A stretch of 7,390 nt of DNA, from assembly GCA_002733285.1 (NCBI GenBank), contig NVVE01000007.1, forward strand, positions 116,690 to 124,079, read 5' to 3'. Shown here piece by piece: positions 1-6,945 of the stretch; position 1 is the first letter of the stretch, and the number at the start of each line of letters is the position of its first letter. The notes beneath the pieces were generated by a model, which saw nothing but the letters and a program-made list of their open reading frames with translations, had not been told where the DNA came from and made no database searches. A program made the translations under genes and the position numbers. Origin of the DNA: Lutibacter sp. (GTDB lineage Bacteria > Bacteroidota > Bacteroidia > Flavobacteriales > Flavobacteriaceae).

Positions 1-764
1 ATTGCACTTAATTTATTTTGAAACATGATACCTTCAACAGTAACACTTCCCCCTAATAAACTTGCACTAATAGAGGTTGCCAATTTAGTTGGTGACCTAT
101 AAGTTATATCTAAAACAGAAGATAACTTATCGCCGTATTTTGCTTGGAATCCACCGGCAGAGAATTTTATATTCTGAACCATGGTTGGATTCACAAAACT
201 TAACCCTTCCTGTTGTCCTGATCTAACTAAAAAAGGACGGTATACTTCAATACCATTTATAGATACTAAATTTTCATCAAAGTTTCCACCACGAACATTG
301 TATTGGGTACTTAATTCGTTATTATTGTTCACACCTGCTAAGGTCATTAAGATATTCTCAATTCCGTTATTTGCACCTGGTATTTTGACAGCATTCACTG
401 GATTTATGTATATCAATCCTTGAGAATCTTTTTTTGCGTCTTTTACAAAAACTTCATCAATTTCTTCAATTTTTAGTTTTAAAATAGGCGAAAACGGGTA
501 AGTTTTATTTTCTGGAATAATCACGATTTTAGTGATTGAAGTATATGAAATATGACTAAAAAGAACTTTAATTTCAAGGTCCCCTGGTACTGATAAGTTA
601 TATTCACCTTTTTTATTTGTTGTTGTTCCTTGATTTAAATATGAAACAGCAACACCTGCTACAGCAATATTATTTTTATTTATAACAACGCCTTTAATAA
701 TTGCATTTTGAGCGATTAGAGGGGCGGTAACCAATAAAAATAGAATTAGTTTTAAAGTTTTCAA
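1..764 (-). CDS. TonB-dependent outer-membrane receptor, N-terminal part (runs off left edge)
   Basis: Reading the minus strand from 764 gives 254 open codons to the window edge, so the beta-barrel is missing. The start is TTG (762-764): an in-frame TAA lies just upstream (771-773), no ATG is available before the signal peptide, and the first residues, MKTLKLILFLLVTAPLIAQN, are a textbook signal peptide. Residues about 21-98 look like a carboxypeptidase-regulatory-like (CarboxypepD_reg-like) beta-sandwich, with the GxV...GV.V.....GTTTNKKGEY pattern. Residues about 115-222 are a TonB plug domain, with ENILMTLAGV, QYNVRGGNFDENLVSINGIEVYRP and a late GGFQAKYGDKLSSVLDI stretch. This domain order is typical of Bacteroidota receptors that import a ligand through the outer membrane using TonB energy. 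It lacks an obvious SusC/RagA signature and no SusD-like partner is in view, so I leave the substrate open. It starts 10 bases after the M23 peptidase stop and is probably co-transcribed with it. Confidence 0.88.
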   Translation of the reverse strand, partial: MKTLKLILFLLVTAPLIAQNAIIKGVVINKNNIAVAGVAVSYLNQGTTTNKKGEYNLSVPGDLEIKVLFSHISYTSITKIVIIPENKTYPFSPILKLKIEEIDEVFVKDAKKDSQGLIYINPVNAVKIPGANNGIENILMTLAGVNNNNELSTQYNVRGGNFDENLVSINGIEVYRPFLVRSGQQEGLSFVNPTMVQNIKFSAGGFQAKYGDKLSSVLDITYRSPTKLATSISASLLGGSVTVEGIMFQNKLSA

Positions 765-774
765 TACAAATTAT

Positions 775-2487
775 TTATTTTTTTCTGAAAAAGGTAGCAT
801 TAATAGTCGTTGAGTTTCCAACATTATCAGTTACTATTACTTTTAATTGATGTTTAGCTTTTATAAATGTTTTGTCATTAAAATTATAAGTGAGAACGCC
901 ATTTTTAACATTATATTCCATTAATATCCATTTACCATCTATTTCTCCTCGATATGAATTAATTCCAGATTCATCATCTAAAATTTTAACTTTTAATGTT
1001 TTAAAATGTGTTAACCACTGTTCATTTTTAAAATTATGTAAACGTATCTTAGGGTTTAAATTATCTGTTAATAAAGTGAAACTTCCTAATTTCTTAATTG
1101 AAGTGTAAAAAATTGAATCTTTTTTAATCGTTGTTTTGTAATTGGTTTTTCCTTTTTTACCTATAGAAGCAATATATAATTGTCTCTTTTGATTTTCAGA
1201 ATAATTAGACACATCAAAAGTTAATGTGTATTTTTTATTTAAAGGGACAGTAGGTGTGTGTATGTTAACAATAGAGTCCTTTATTTCAAAATCTAAATAT
1301 AAATCTTTATAAAAAGTATATTTAGGAAAAGCTACAGAAATATTATTTTTTTGAAATTTATAAAACTGTTTATGATCAATTTTATAGGGTGTAATTTTAG
1401 ACTCACTTCTAATTTTAATGGCGTCCTTTTTTCCAATAATAGGAATCGTTACTTTTTGACTATTTCCTTTAAAATCTTTGGCTATAATTTCTACAGTATA
1501 ATTTAAACCATCTTCAATATTCAGGTAGCCATTTTTAATGGGTTTTGTATACAGGCTTAATTTATTAGCAGGTTCAATATAGCATTTTTGAATTCGTTGT
1601 TTTAAATTTTCAAATCGTTCATAATCAATTAGTAAGTTAATATATTTACTTTCTGAAAATGCAAAGGACGAAGCTTCAAACTCATAAATTTTATTACCAT
1701 TTACCAACATACTTAAATTGTAAAATCCGTTTTTATTATAGGCGCCGTCTAATTGATCGTAACCACTTATTCCAAAACTAATTTTCCCAAATGCATTTAT
1801 TTTAGAGGCTCGTAATTCTCCATTTTTTAGGTTTATCATAGAAAGTTGCAGCGGTACATTAATTCCGTTGATGTGTGAATTGTTATCTAACGAGTAGCCT
1901 ATTAAGGAATTAATTCTTGGTTTTTTCGAATCATCAACATGAATACCAAATAGCAGTGGATTTATAGGCTTTTCCGTTTTAGTATCTCTTATTTCAAAGT
2001 GCAGATGTGGCGCTACAAATCCGCCAGTGCTCCCGCTAAAAGCAATTAGTTCATTTTTGCTAATAATTAATTCTTTTGAAGAAGGAAATACATGTATTTC
2101 AAAACTTTCTTTTTTGTATTGTTTCAGTTTGATATACGCTTCAATACGTTTATTGAATTTTTGTAAATGAGCATAAACAGTTGTATAACCATTGGGATGT
2201 GTAATATAAATGGCTTTTCCATATCCCCAATGTGAAATTTTTATTCGTGAGACATAGCCCTCAGCAGAAGCAACTACTTTTAAACCATCACGTTGCTGTG
2301 TTTTTAGATCAAGCCCTGCATGAAAGTGGTTAGTTCTTAATTCACCAAATGTACCAGATAAAATCAATGGAATATCTAATGGGTTTTGAAAGTAATTATC
2401 TGGATATGTACTATATAAGGAAGCATTTCCTTGACTGGATACTATTAGATTACAATGTAAAACGACGATGAATAATAACTTTTTCAC
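775..2487 (-). CDS. M23 family (LytM-type) zinc metallopeptidase, secreted
   Basis: This 570-residue protein probably acts in the periplasm or at the cell surface on peptidoglycan cross-links, as M23 endopeptidases do. The start is GTG at 2487; no ATG lies upstream before an in-frame stop at 2536-2538, and MKKLLFIVVLHCNLIVSSQG is a good signal peptide. The Cys at residue 12 is not in a convincing lipobox. The M23 domain spans about residues 38-180. HFHAGLD supplies the zinc ligands H56 and D60, YAHL supplies H107, and HLHFE supplies H161 and H163, so by analogy with LytM all metal and catalytic positions are present and the enzyme should be active. Residues about 180-570 form a long beta-rich C-terminal region, including Ig-like segments with DxxGN ends (for example VIVTDNVGNS near 550-560), perhaps for substrate or partner binding. 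It precedes the TonB receptor gene by 10 bases and is divergent from the zapA group. The physiological target is not evident. Confidence 0.92.
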   Translation of the reverse strand: MKKLLFIVVLHCNLIVSSQGNASLYSTYPDNYFQNPLDIPLILSGTFGELRTNHFHAGLDLKTQQRDGLKVVASAEGYVSRIKISHWGYGKAIYITHPNGYTTVYAHLQKFNKRIEAYIKLKQYKKESFEIHVFPSSKELIISKNELIAFSGSTGGFVAPHLHFEIRDTKTEKPINPLLFGIHVDDSKKPRINSLIGYSLDNNSHINGINVPLQLSMINLKNGELRASKINAFGKISFGISGYDQLDGAYNKNGFYNLSMLVNGNKIYEFEASSFAFSESKYINLLIDYERFENLKQRIQKCYIEPANKLSLYTKPIKNGYLNIEDGLNYTVEIIAKDFKGNSQKVTIPIIGKKDAIKIRSESKITPYKIDHKQFYKFQKNNISVAFPKYTFYKDLYLDFEIKDSIVNIHTPTVPLNKKYTLTFDVSNYSENQKRQLYIASIGKKGKTNYKTTIKKDSIFYTSIKKLGSFTLLTDNLNPKIRLHNFKNEQWLTHFKTLKVKILDDESGINSYRGEIDGKWILMEYNVKNGVLTYNFNDKTFIKAKHQLKVIVTDNVGNSTTINATFFRKK

Positions 2488-2654
2488 TAAGGTATGCTTT
2501 AATGCTAAAATACTAAATAATATGAGTTTTAATATTTATAATTTTGAATATTAGCAATTAAAAATCACTTAGTTTTCATAAAATAAAAAAAAACTGTTGT
2601 AATATTCCTTCAAAACACTAACTTTGTAATGTATAGTTTATATTCTTTAAATAT
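2488..2654. other. Divergent intergenic spacer between M23 peptidase and zapA operon
   Basis: These 167 very AT-rich bases separate two divergent transcription units. The plus-strand side contains a good Bacteroidota promoter (listed separately). On the minus strand I found no TAnnTTTG element with a properly spaced TTG, so the peptidase promoter is unassigned. An imperfect AT-only inverted repeat around 2532-2553 is seen but is weak in so AT-rich a background. Confidence 0.6.
2597..2626 (+). promoter_or_regulatory. Bacteroidota-type promoter for the coiled-coil/zapA operon
   Basis: TAACTTTG at 2619-2626 matches the Bacteroidota -7 consensus TAnnTTTG exactly, and TTG at 2597-2599 sits 19 bases upstream, within the usual spacing for the -33 element. 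Transcription would start near 2630-2634, giving a short leader of about 20-25 bases before the ATG at 2655. The assignment rests on motif and spacing alone. Confidence 0.75.
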
Positions 2655-2945
2655 ATGAGTGCTATAACAGAAGTTATTAATTTAGTTGAAGATAAACTTA
2701 TAAAGCTTTTAGAAAAATATAATTTTTTAAAAGAAGAAAATGAGTTACTACTGAATAAAATAACAGTTTTAGAAAATCAACTAATTAAAGAGAAGCAATT
2801 GTTTAATGAAATTGAAAAAAAACATCAAACATTAAAAATTGCAAAAACTATAGAGGGCAGTAAGGAAGATAGAAGAGAAACAAAACTTAAAATAAATGCT
2901 TTAATTCGTGAAGTTGACATTTGTATAAATCAATTAAGCGAGTAA
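2655..2945 (+). CDS. Small coiled-coil protein upstream of zapA (uncharacterised)
   Basis: This 96-residue protein is almost entirely helical and charged. Residues about 8-65 show hydrophobic heptads (LIKLLEKYNFLKEENELLL and following) typical of a coiled coil. A short break near GSKEDRRE (68-75) is followed by a conserved-looking amphipathic tail, KLKINALIREVDICINQLSE. There is no signal peptide or membrane segment, so it should be cytoplasmic. It is first in the operon and ends 10 bases before zapA. I recognise it as the kind of small hypothetical protein often found before zapA in Bacteroidota, but I know of no assigned function. A role beside ZapA at the FtsZ ring, similar in spirit to the coiled-coil ZapB of gammaproteobacteria, is inference from position and coiled-coil character only. 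The ATG at 2655 fits a leader of about 25 bases from the upstream promoter. Confidence 0.88.
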   Translation: MSAITEVINLVEDKLIKLLEKYNFLKEENELLLNKITVLENQLIKEKQLFNEIEKKHQTLKIAKTIEGSKEDRRETKLKINALIREVDICINQLSE

Positions 2946-2955
2946 GATCTTTAAA

Positions 2956-3249
2956 ATGGCGGAATCTTTAAAAATAAAAGTAACTATTGCAGGAAGAGTA
3001 TACCCGATTAGAATAAATAATGAAAACGAAGAGGAGGGTATGCGTAAAGCGGCAAATCAAATAAATGAACTAGTTGCTAAGTTTGAAAAGAATTATGAAG
3101 TTAGTGATAAACAAGATGTATTAGCAATGTGCGCGTTACAATTTGCTTCATTAATTGAAATAAATGCCATTAACAATAATGAAGATCTAGTTAAAGCAAC
3201 TGAAAAAATCAATAAATTAAATGTTTTAATGGATGAACATTTAAAATAA
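2956..3249 (+). CDS. zapA: Cell division protein ZapA
   Basis: This 97-residue protein matches the ZapA family in length and layout. The N-terminal beta-hairpin part, LKIKVTIAGRVYPIRI (5-20), is followed by the EEGMRKAANQINELVAKF helix (26-43) and the KQDVLAMCALQFA segment (52-64), which is typical of Bacteroidota ZapA. A C-terminal coiled-coil helix, ending EKINKLNVLMDEHL, follows. ZapA is a cytoplasmic protein that tetramerises through this helix and cross-links FtsZ filaments at the division site. It follows the small coiled-coil gene by 10 bases, so the two are probably translated from one mRNA. The 6S RNA lies directly downstream. The start ATG is clear, since the family begins only a few residues before the first beta-strand. 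Confidence 0.93.
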   Translation: MAESLKIKVTIAGRVYPIRINNENEEEGMRKAANQINELVAKFEKNYEVSDKQDVLAMCALQFASLIEINAINNNEDLVKATEKINKLNVLMDEHLK

Positions 3250-3279
3250 TGAAGTTCTTTTAAATAAAATAATAATAAT

Positions 3280-3440
3280 ACTGCCTACATTAGTTATTGT
3301 TTGAATACTCAACATTTTACCTTTATGAAGGGTGAGTCTTAATTGTAAAAGCAAGCTGTCTTAGAACAGATCCTTGACCAGTTAGTTAGCCTTAATCTTG
3401 TTTAAAGGAGTTTTCAAAACCTTTCTAATGTAGGTTTTTA
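3280..3440 (+). ncRNA. ssrS: 6S RNA
   Basis: The 211-base gap between zapA and rny holds a long rod-like fold. A perfect 10-bp closing stem pairs 3284-3293 (CCTACATTAG) with 3425-3434 (CTAATGTAGG). A second stem pairs 3299-3310 with 3408-3420, with one bulge and one mismatch. A large open bubble follows (about 3311-3330 opposite 3392-3407). The apical arm (about 3331-3391) includes TTAATTG (3339-3345) with CAGTTAG (3379-3385) and the hairpin CAAGCTGT/ACAG..CTTG at 3352-3376. This closing stem - central bubble - apical stem layout is the 6S RNA hallmark: it mimics an open promoter and binds housekeeping RNA polymerase, lowering transcription in slow growth. Length (about 155-160 nt) and location beside zapA and before rny fit 6S RNA in Bacteroidota; E. 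coli ssrS also adjoins zapA. Five T's after the closing stem (3435-3439) could help end the transcript. The exact ends are estimates. Confidence 0.85.
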
Positions 3441-3460
3441 TATATATATAAATTTGAATT

Positions 3461-5029
3461 ATGGTAGAATATATAATGCCAATTATAATTGGTATCGCGA
3501 CAGGATTAGCAATAGGTTACATTATTGCAAAATCATTAGAAAAAACTAAGGCAACTAAAATTTTAAGAAATACTAAAAAAGAAGCAACATCACTTCTGAA
3601 AAAAGCCAGAATAGAGGCAGAGATCCTTAAAAAAGATAAAATTTTACAAGCAAAGGAGAAGTTTATTGAACTTAAGTCAGAACATGAAAAAGTGATAATC
3701 TCTCGTGATAAAAAAATTTCAGAAGCAGAAAAACGGATTCGAGATAAAGAATCACAAGTATCTCAAGAGCTAGATAATAATAAAAAGAATAATATTGAAA
3801 TTTCTTCAAAAATTGAAGATTACGAAAAAAAAGTATCATACTTAGAACGTAGAGGTGAAGAAGTAGATAAATTGCATAGAAAACAAGTTGAAAATCTTGA
3901 AGTTATTTCAGGACTGTCTGCAGACGAAGCCAAAAAAGAACTGGTAACTTCTTTAAAGGAAGAAGCTAAAACTGATGCAATGTCGTTTATTCAAGATACT
4001 CTTGAAGAAGCAAAGCTTACAGCACAGCAAGAAGCTCGTAAAGTAATCTTAAATACCATTCAGCGTGTTGGTGTTGAACAAACTGTTGAAAATTGTGTAT
4101 CAGTGTTTAACATAGAATCTGATGATGTCAAAGGAAGAATTATAGGTAGAGAAGGACGAAATATTAGAGCTTTAGAAGCGGAAACGGGTGTAGAAATTAT
4201 AGTGGATGATACTCCTGAAGCTATTATATTATCTTGTTTTGATCCAGTCAGAAGAGAAATTGCACGTTTAGCATTGCATAAGTTAGTTACTGATGGTCGT
4301 ATACATCCAGCGCGTATTGAAGAGGTGGTGAAAAAGACTGAAAAGCAATTACAGCAAGAAATTATTGAAGTAGGTAAACGTACCGTTATAGAGTTGGGTA
4401 TTCATGGATTACATCCTGAATTGATAAAAACTATTGGTCGAATGAAGTATCGTTCTTCATATGGTCAAAACTTATTACAACATTCACGTGAAGTAGCAAA
4501 TCTATGTGGGTTAATGGCTGCAGAACTAGGCTTGAATGCAAAATTAGCTAAAAGAGCTGGGTTATTGCATGATATTGGAAAAGTACCAGAATCAGAAAGT
4601 GAATTACCACATGCTTTATTAGGAATGCAATGGGCTGAGAAATACAATGAAAATGCTGAAGTTTGCAATGCAATTGGAGCTCACCATGATGAAATTGAGA
4701 TGAAAACATTGATTGCTCCAATAGTACAGGTTTGTGATGCCATTTCAGGTGCAAGGCCGGGTGCTCGTCGCCAAGTTTTAGATTCATACATTCAGCGATT
4801 AAAAGATTTAGAAGATATTGCTTTTGGATTTAGTGGTGTTCAAAAGGCGTATGCAATACAAGCGGGACGAGAATTGAGAGTTATCGTAGAAAGTGAAAAA
4901 GTGAGTGATGCAAAAGCAGGTGAACTTTCGTTCAGTATCTCACAGAAAATCCAAAACGATATGACGTATCCTGGACAAGTTCGTGTGACGGTTATTAGAG
5001 AGACTAGGGTTGTAAATATTGCGAAATAA
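3461..5029 (+). CDS. rny: Ribonuclease Y
   Basis: This 522-residue protein has the full RNase Y architecture and the usual length. A single N-terminal membrane helix (about 5-23, [19 protein letters not shown]) anchors it in the inner membrane. A long charged coiled coil (about 28-195) follows, then a KH RNA-binding domain (about 212-285) with the [15 protein letters not shown] motif at 225-239, then an HD phosphohydrolase domain (about 335-430). Metal-binding residues are intact: H341, the HD pair H370-D371 in [10 protein letters not shown]408-H409 in GAHHDE, and D426 in [13 protein letters not shown]. RNase Y is a metal-dependent endoribonuclease that starts decay and processing of many mRNAs. 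The start at 3461 places the membrane helix at the very N-terminus, as expected. It follows the 6S RNA by about 20 bases and ends 30 bases before a strong terminator hairpin. It may be transcribed by read-through from the zapA operon or from its own weak promoter. Confidence 0.97.
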   Translation: MVEYIMPIIIGIATGLAIGYIIAKSLEKTKATKILRNTKKEATSLLKKARIEAEILKKDKILQAKEKFIELKSEHEKVIISRDKKISEAEKRIRDKESQVSQELDNNKKNNIEISSKIEDYEKKVSYLERRGEEVDKLHRKQVENLEVISGLSADEAKKELVTSLKEEAKTDAMSFIQDTLEEAKLTAQQEARKVILNTIQRVGVEQTVENCVSVFNIESDDVKGRIIGREGRNIRALEAETGVEIIVDDTPEAIILSCFDPVRREIARLALHKLVTDGRIHPARIEEVVKKTEKQLQQEIIEVGKRTVIELGIHGLHPELIKTIGRMKYRSSYGQNLLQHSREVANLCGLMAAELGLNAKLAKRAGLLHDIGKVPESESELPHALLGMQWAEKYNENAEVCNAIGAHHDEIEMKTLIAPIVQVCDAISGARPGARRQVLDSYIQRLKDLEDIAFGFSGVQKAYAIQAGRELRVIVESEKVSDAKAGELSFSISQKIQNDMTYPGQVRVTVIRETRVVNIAK

Positions 5030-5058
5030 CCTGAGTTACAAAATATATTTTAAAAATG

Positions 5059-5088
5059 AAAATCTCGCATTAGCGAGATTTTTTTATT
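5059..5088 (+). terminator. Rho-independent terminator after rny
   Basis: A perfect 10-bp stem pairs AAAATCTCGC (5059-5068) with GCGAGATTTT (5073-5082) around the loop ATTA. A run of seven T's (5079-5085) overlaps the end of the stem, with further T's after it. It lies 29 bases past the rny stop. The tail on the minus strand (TTTTCATTTTTA) is also T-rich, so the hairpin may serve the convergent xerD as well, though less convincingly. Confidence 0.9.
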
Positions 5089-5134
5089 TTAATAGGGTGA
5101 GGATTTAACAGGAGTACCAGCTAATTCCATATCG

Positions 5135-6037
5135 TCAATTATTCTTACGAGGATGAAAAGTATTCACAACTTCTTTTAAAAAACTTTTATCTAAATGCAT
5201 ATAGATCTCAGTTGTAGTAATGCTTTCGTGTCCCAACATTTGCTGAATAGCTCTTAGATCTGCACCACGTTCTAATAAATGTGTCGCAAAGGAATGTCTA
5301 AAAGTATGTGGGCTAATTTTCTTTTTTATACCTGCTTTAATAGCTAAATCTTTAATGATTGTAAAAATCATGACACGTGAAAGGTTTTTACCACGTCTAT
5401 TAAGAAATACAGTATCTTCAAAGTTTTTCTGCACTTCAATATGTATTCTAATCGTATGAATATAGAATTCAATATATTTTTGAGTTTGGAAGTTTATAGG
5501 TACAAAGCGTTGTTTATTTCCTTTACCAATTACCCGAATAAAGCCTTCATCAAAAAATAAATCAGAAAGTTGTAAACTAATAAGTTCAGACACTCTTAAC
5601 CCACAACTATACAAAGTTTCTAACATAGTTCTATTTCGTTCTCCTTGTGGTTTGCTGAGATCAATTGAATTAACTAAAAGATCAATTTCTTCAATAGCTA
5701 AAGTATCAGGCAATTTTCTTCCAATTTTTGGTGCTTCAATTAAATCGGTAGGATTCTCTTTTCTATATTCTTCAAAAATTAAAAAATCAAAAAAATTCCG
5801 AATCCCTGATATTAATCGTGCTTGAGAACTGGCATTTAATTGTTTAGAAATTGAATATATAAATTGTTGGATAGTATCTTCAGTAATTTTAATAGGAGAA
5901 ACTGTAATTTCATGTTCTTCTAAATATAAAATGAGCTTTTTTACATCTCTTGAATAACTATCTATAGAATTTTTTGCCAATCCTTTTTCTATTTTTAAAT
6001 AGAATTGATAATCTTGTAAACTGGAAACCCATTTCAT
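5135..6037 (-). CDS. xerD: Tyrosine recombinase XerD
   Basis: This 300-residue site-specific recombinase acts with a partner Xer protein at the dif site near the replication terminus to resolve chromosome dimers at division. The N-terminal core-binding domain (about 1-95; LQDYQFYLKIEKGLAKNSI...) is followed by the catalytic domain. With the ATG at 6037 as residue 1, the catalytic set falls at R148 (CGLRVSEL), K172 (GKGNKQR), H244 and R247 (HTFRHSFATH), H270 (MLGHE) and Y279 (TTEIYMHLD). These are the positions known for E. coli XerD. The open frame continues 19 codons further, to 6094, but that start would overlap aroQ and add an unsupported N-terminus, so I chose 6037. No phage or integron context is present, which favours the housekeeping Xer enzyme over an element integrase. 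It converges on the rny terminator and is divergent from aroQ. Confidence 0.94.
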   Translation of the reverse strand: MKWVSSLQDYQFYLKIEKGLAKNSIDSYSRDVKKLILYLEEHEITVSPIKITEDTIQQFIYSISKQLNASSQARLISGIRNFFDFLIFEEYRKENPTDLIEAPKIGRKLPDTLAIEEIDLLVNSIDLSKPQGERNRTMLETLYSCGLRVSELISLQLSDLFFDEGFIRVIGKGNKQRFVPINFQTQKYIEFYIHTIRIHIEVQKNFEDTVFLNRRGKNLSRVMIFTIIKDLAIKAGIKKKISPHTFRHSFATHLLERGADLRAIQQMLGHESITTTEIYMHLDKSFLKEVVNTFHPRKNN

Positions 6038-6080
6038 TTGATAAAAATAAGTAATATATTTACACTTTAAAATCAAATAC
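6038..6080. promoter_or_regulatory. Compact divergent promoter region between xerD and aroQ
   Basis: Only 43 bases separate the two divergent starts, so both promoters must overlap here or reach into the genes. On the plus strand the near-match TATATTTA (6055-6062) or TACACTTT (6061-6068) follows TTTG (6037-6040). On the minus strand the near-match TATTTTTA (6049-6042) follows TTTG (6077-6074) at 24 bases. None matches TAnnTTTG exactly, so individual elements are uncertain. Confidence 0.4.
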
Positions 6081-6494
6081 ATGAAAATACTCATTTTAAA
6101 TGGACCTAATTTAAATTTATTGGGTAGGCGAGAACCATCAATTTATGGAAACTTAACTTTTGATGAATTTTTTGAGTCATTAAAAAAGAATTACCCAACT
6201 GTTGAACTACATTACTTTCAAAGTAATATTGAAGGTGAACTTATTAATAAATTGCATGAAGTTGGTTTTAGTTATCATGGGATAATATTTAATGCTGGTG
6301 CGTACACACATACTTCTGTTGCAATTGGGGACGCTATAAAGGGCATAGATGCACCAGTTATTGAAGTACATATTTCCAATGTCCATTCACGAGAAGAGTT
6401 TCGTCATGTTTCATACATCGCTCCTAATTCTAAAGGAGTGATAGCTGGCTTTGGATTACAAAGCTATGAGTTGGGATTGCAGAGTTTTCTATAA
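6081..6494 (+). CDS. aroQ: 3-dehydroquinate dehydratase, type II
   Basis: This 137-residue cytoplasmic enzyme catalyses the third step of the shikimate pathway, removing water from 3-dehydroquinate to give 3-dehydroshikimate for aromatic amino acid synthesis. The N-terminal ILNGPNLNLLGRREPSIYG motif carries the catalytic tyrosine, Y22, and an active-site arginine in the flexible lid (R16/R17). NAGAYTHTS (71-79) supplies the active-site Asn, EVHISN (95-100) the catalytic His, H97, and HSREEFRHVSY (102-112) the substrate-contacting Arg. The length is slightly shorter than the common 140-150 residues because the C-terminal tail is short, but no motif is missing. The type II fold assembles as a dodecamer in known members. 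It is divergent from xerD and converges on the SRPBCC gene with a 25-base gap. Confidence 0.96.
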   Translation: MKILILNGPNLNLLGRREPSIYGNLTFDEFFESLKKNYPTVELHYFQSNIEGELINKLHEVGFSYHGIIFNAGAYTHTSVAIGDAIKGIDAPVIEVHISNVHSREEFRHVSYIAPNSKGVIAGFGLQSYELGLQSFL

Positions 6495-6519
6495 TTTTAC
6501 TTTAAATTGTATTTTTTAC

Positions 6520-6945
6520 TTAAGAAAAATAGCTTTTTAGATCTTGTAAAAGAGCATGGTATATTGGATTGCAAAATTCAGCAACACCGCCTTTCTTTTC
6601 TGATTTCCAATGTGAAGTCCATAGAACAAAAGATGTATTATTCTCTGAAACTGGAAATACTGTGACTTCACCAATATATCCTTTTACATTATTTTTTGAA
6701 ACAACATCAGGACCATCATCTATACTATAGGTAAATTTCATTAATTCATTATCTAGTGATAAAAGTGTTTCTTGAAAAGCATCATTTAAGATTCTTTTGG
6801 CTCCAATTTCTTCAGAAGATTTTTGACCTATAATTGCTACTTTAGAAACAACATTTTTACTCCATGATAAATCGTGAAAATTTTTTAAAACTCCCCAAAC
6901 TTTATCATATGAAGCATTGATAACAATTGAATTATAACATCCCAT
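6520..6945 (-). CDS. SRPBCC (START/Bet v 1-like) family protein of unknown ligand
   Basis: This 141-residue protein lacks a signal peptide or membrane segment. The opening IVINASYDKVWGVLKNFHDLSWSK (residues 7-30) is the usual start of a polyketide-cyclase-like SRPBCC domain: a first beta-strand, then the xxxVWxxLxDF helix. Alternating strands follow (KVAII, GAKRIL, LLSLD, LMKFTYSIDD, YIGEVTVFPV, TSFVLWTSHW). A long C-terminal helix (about 122-140) closes the hydrophobic pocket. Family members bind lipids or other small hydrophobic molecules, or act as cyclase-like enzymes, but the fold does not predict the ligand. The ATG at 6945 gives a complete domain. It converges with aroQ and has its own upstream spacer, so it is probably a single-gene unit. 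Confidence 0.82.
   Translation of the reverse strand: MGCYNSIVINASYDKVWGVLKNFHDLSWSKNVVSKVAIIGQKSSEEIGAKRILNDAFQETLLSLDNELMKFTYSIDDGPDVVSKNNVKGYIGEVTVFPVSENNTSFVLWTSHWKSEKKGGVAEFCNPIYHALLQDLKSYFS

Noticed and set aside
181..423. Plus-strand open frame of 80 codons
   Set aside because: It lies antisense to the receptor gene, which has a signal peptide and clear plug-domain motifs; the 80-residue product has no recognisable motif or coding character.
890..1108. Plus-strand open frame of 72 codons
   Set aside because: It is antisense to the C-terminal part of the M23 peptidase and has no recognisable features.
2532..2553. Imperfect AT-only inverted repeat as an operator
   Set aside because: With no G or C in the arms and a strongly AT-rich background, it is not distinguishable from chance.
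3439..3450. Alternating TA tract as a microsatellite or regulatory switch
   Set aside because: Only about six TA units are present; it is more simply the AT-rich tail after the 6S RNA, and no phase-variation logic is apparent.
4465..4787. Two overlapping minus-strand open frames
   Set aside because: Both are antisense to the HD-domain region of rny, whose motifs are intact; they are shadows of that gene's codon pattern.
5135..6037. Tyrosine recombinase as a sign of a mobile element
   Set aside because: No attachment-site repeats, tRNA target or phage or transposon genes are nearby, and catalytic positions match housekeeping XerD exactly.
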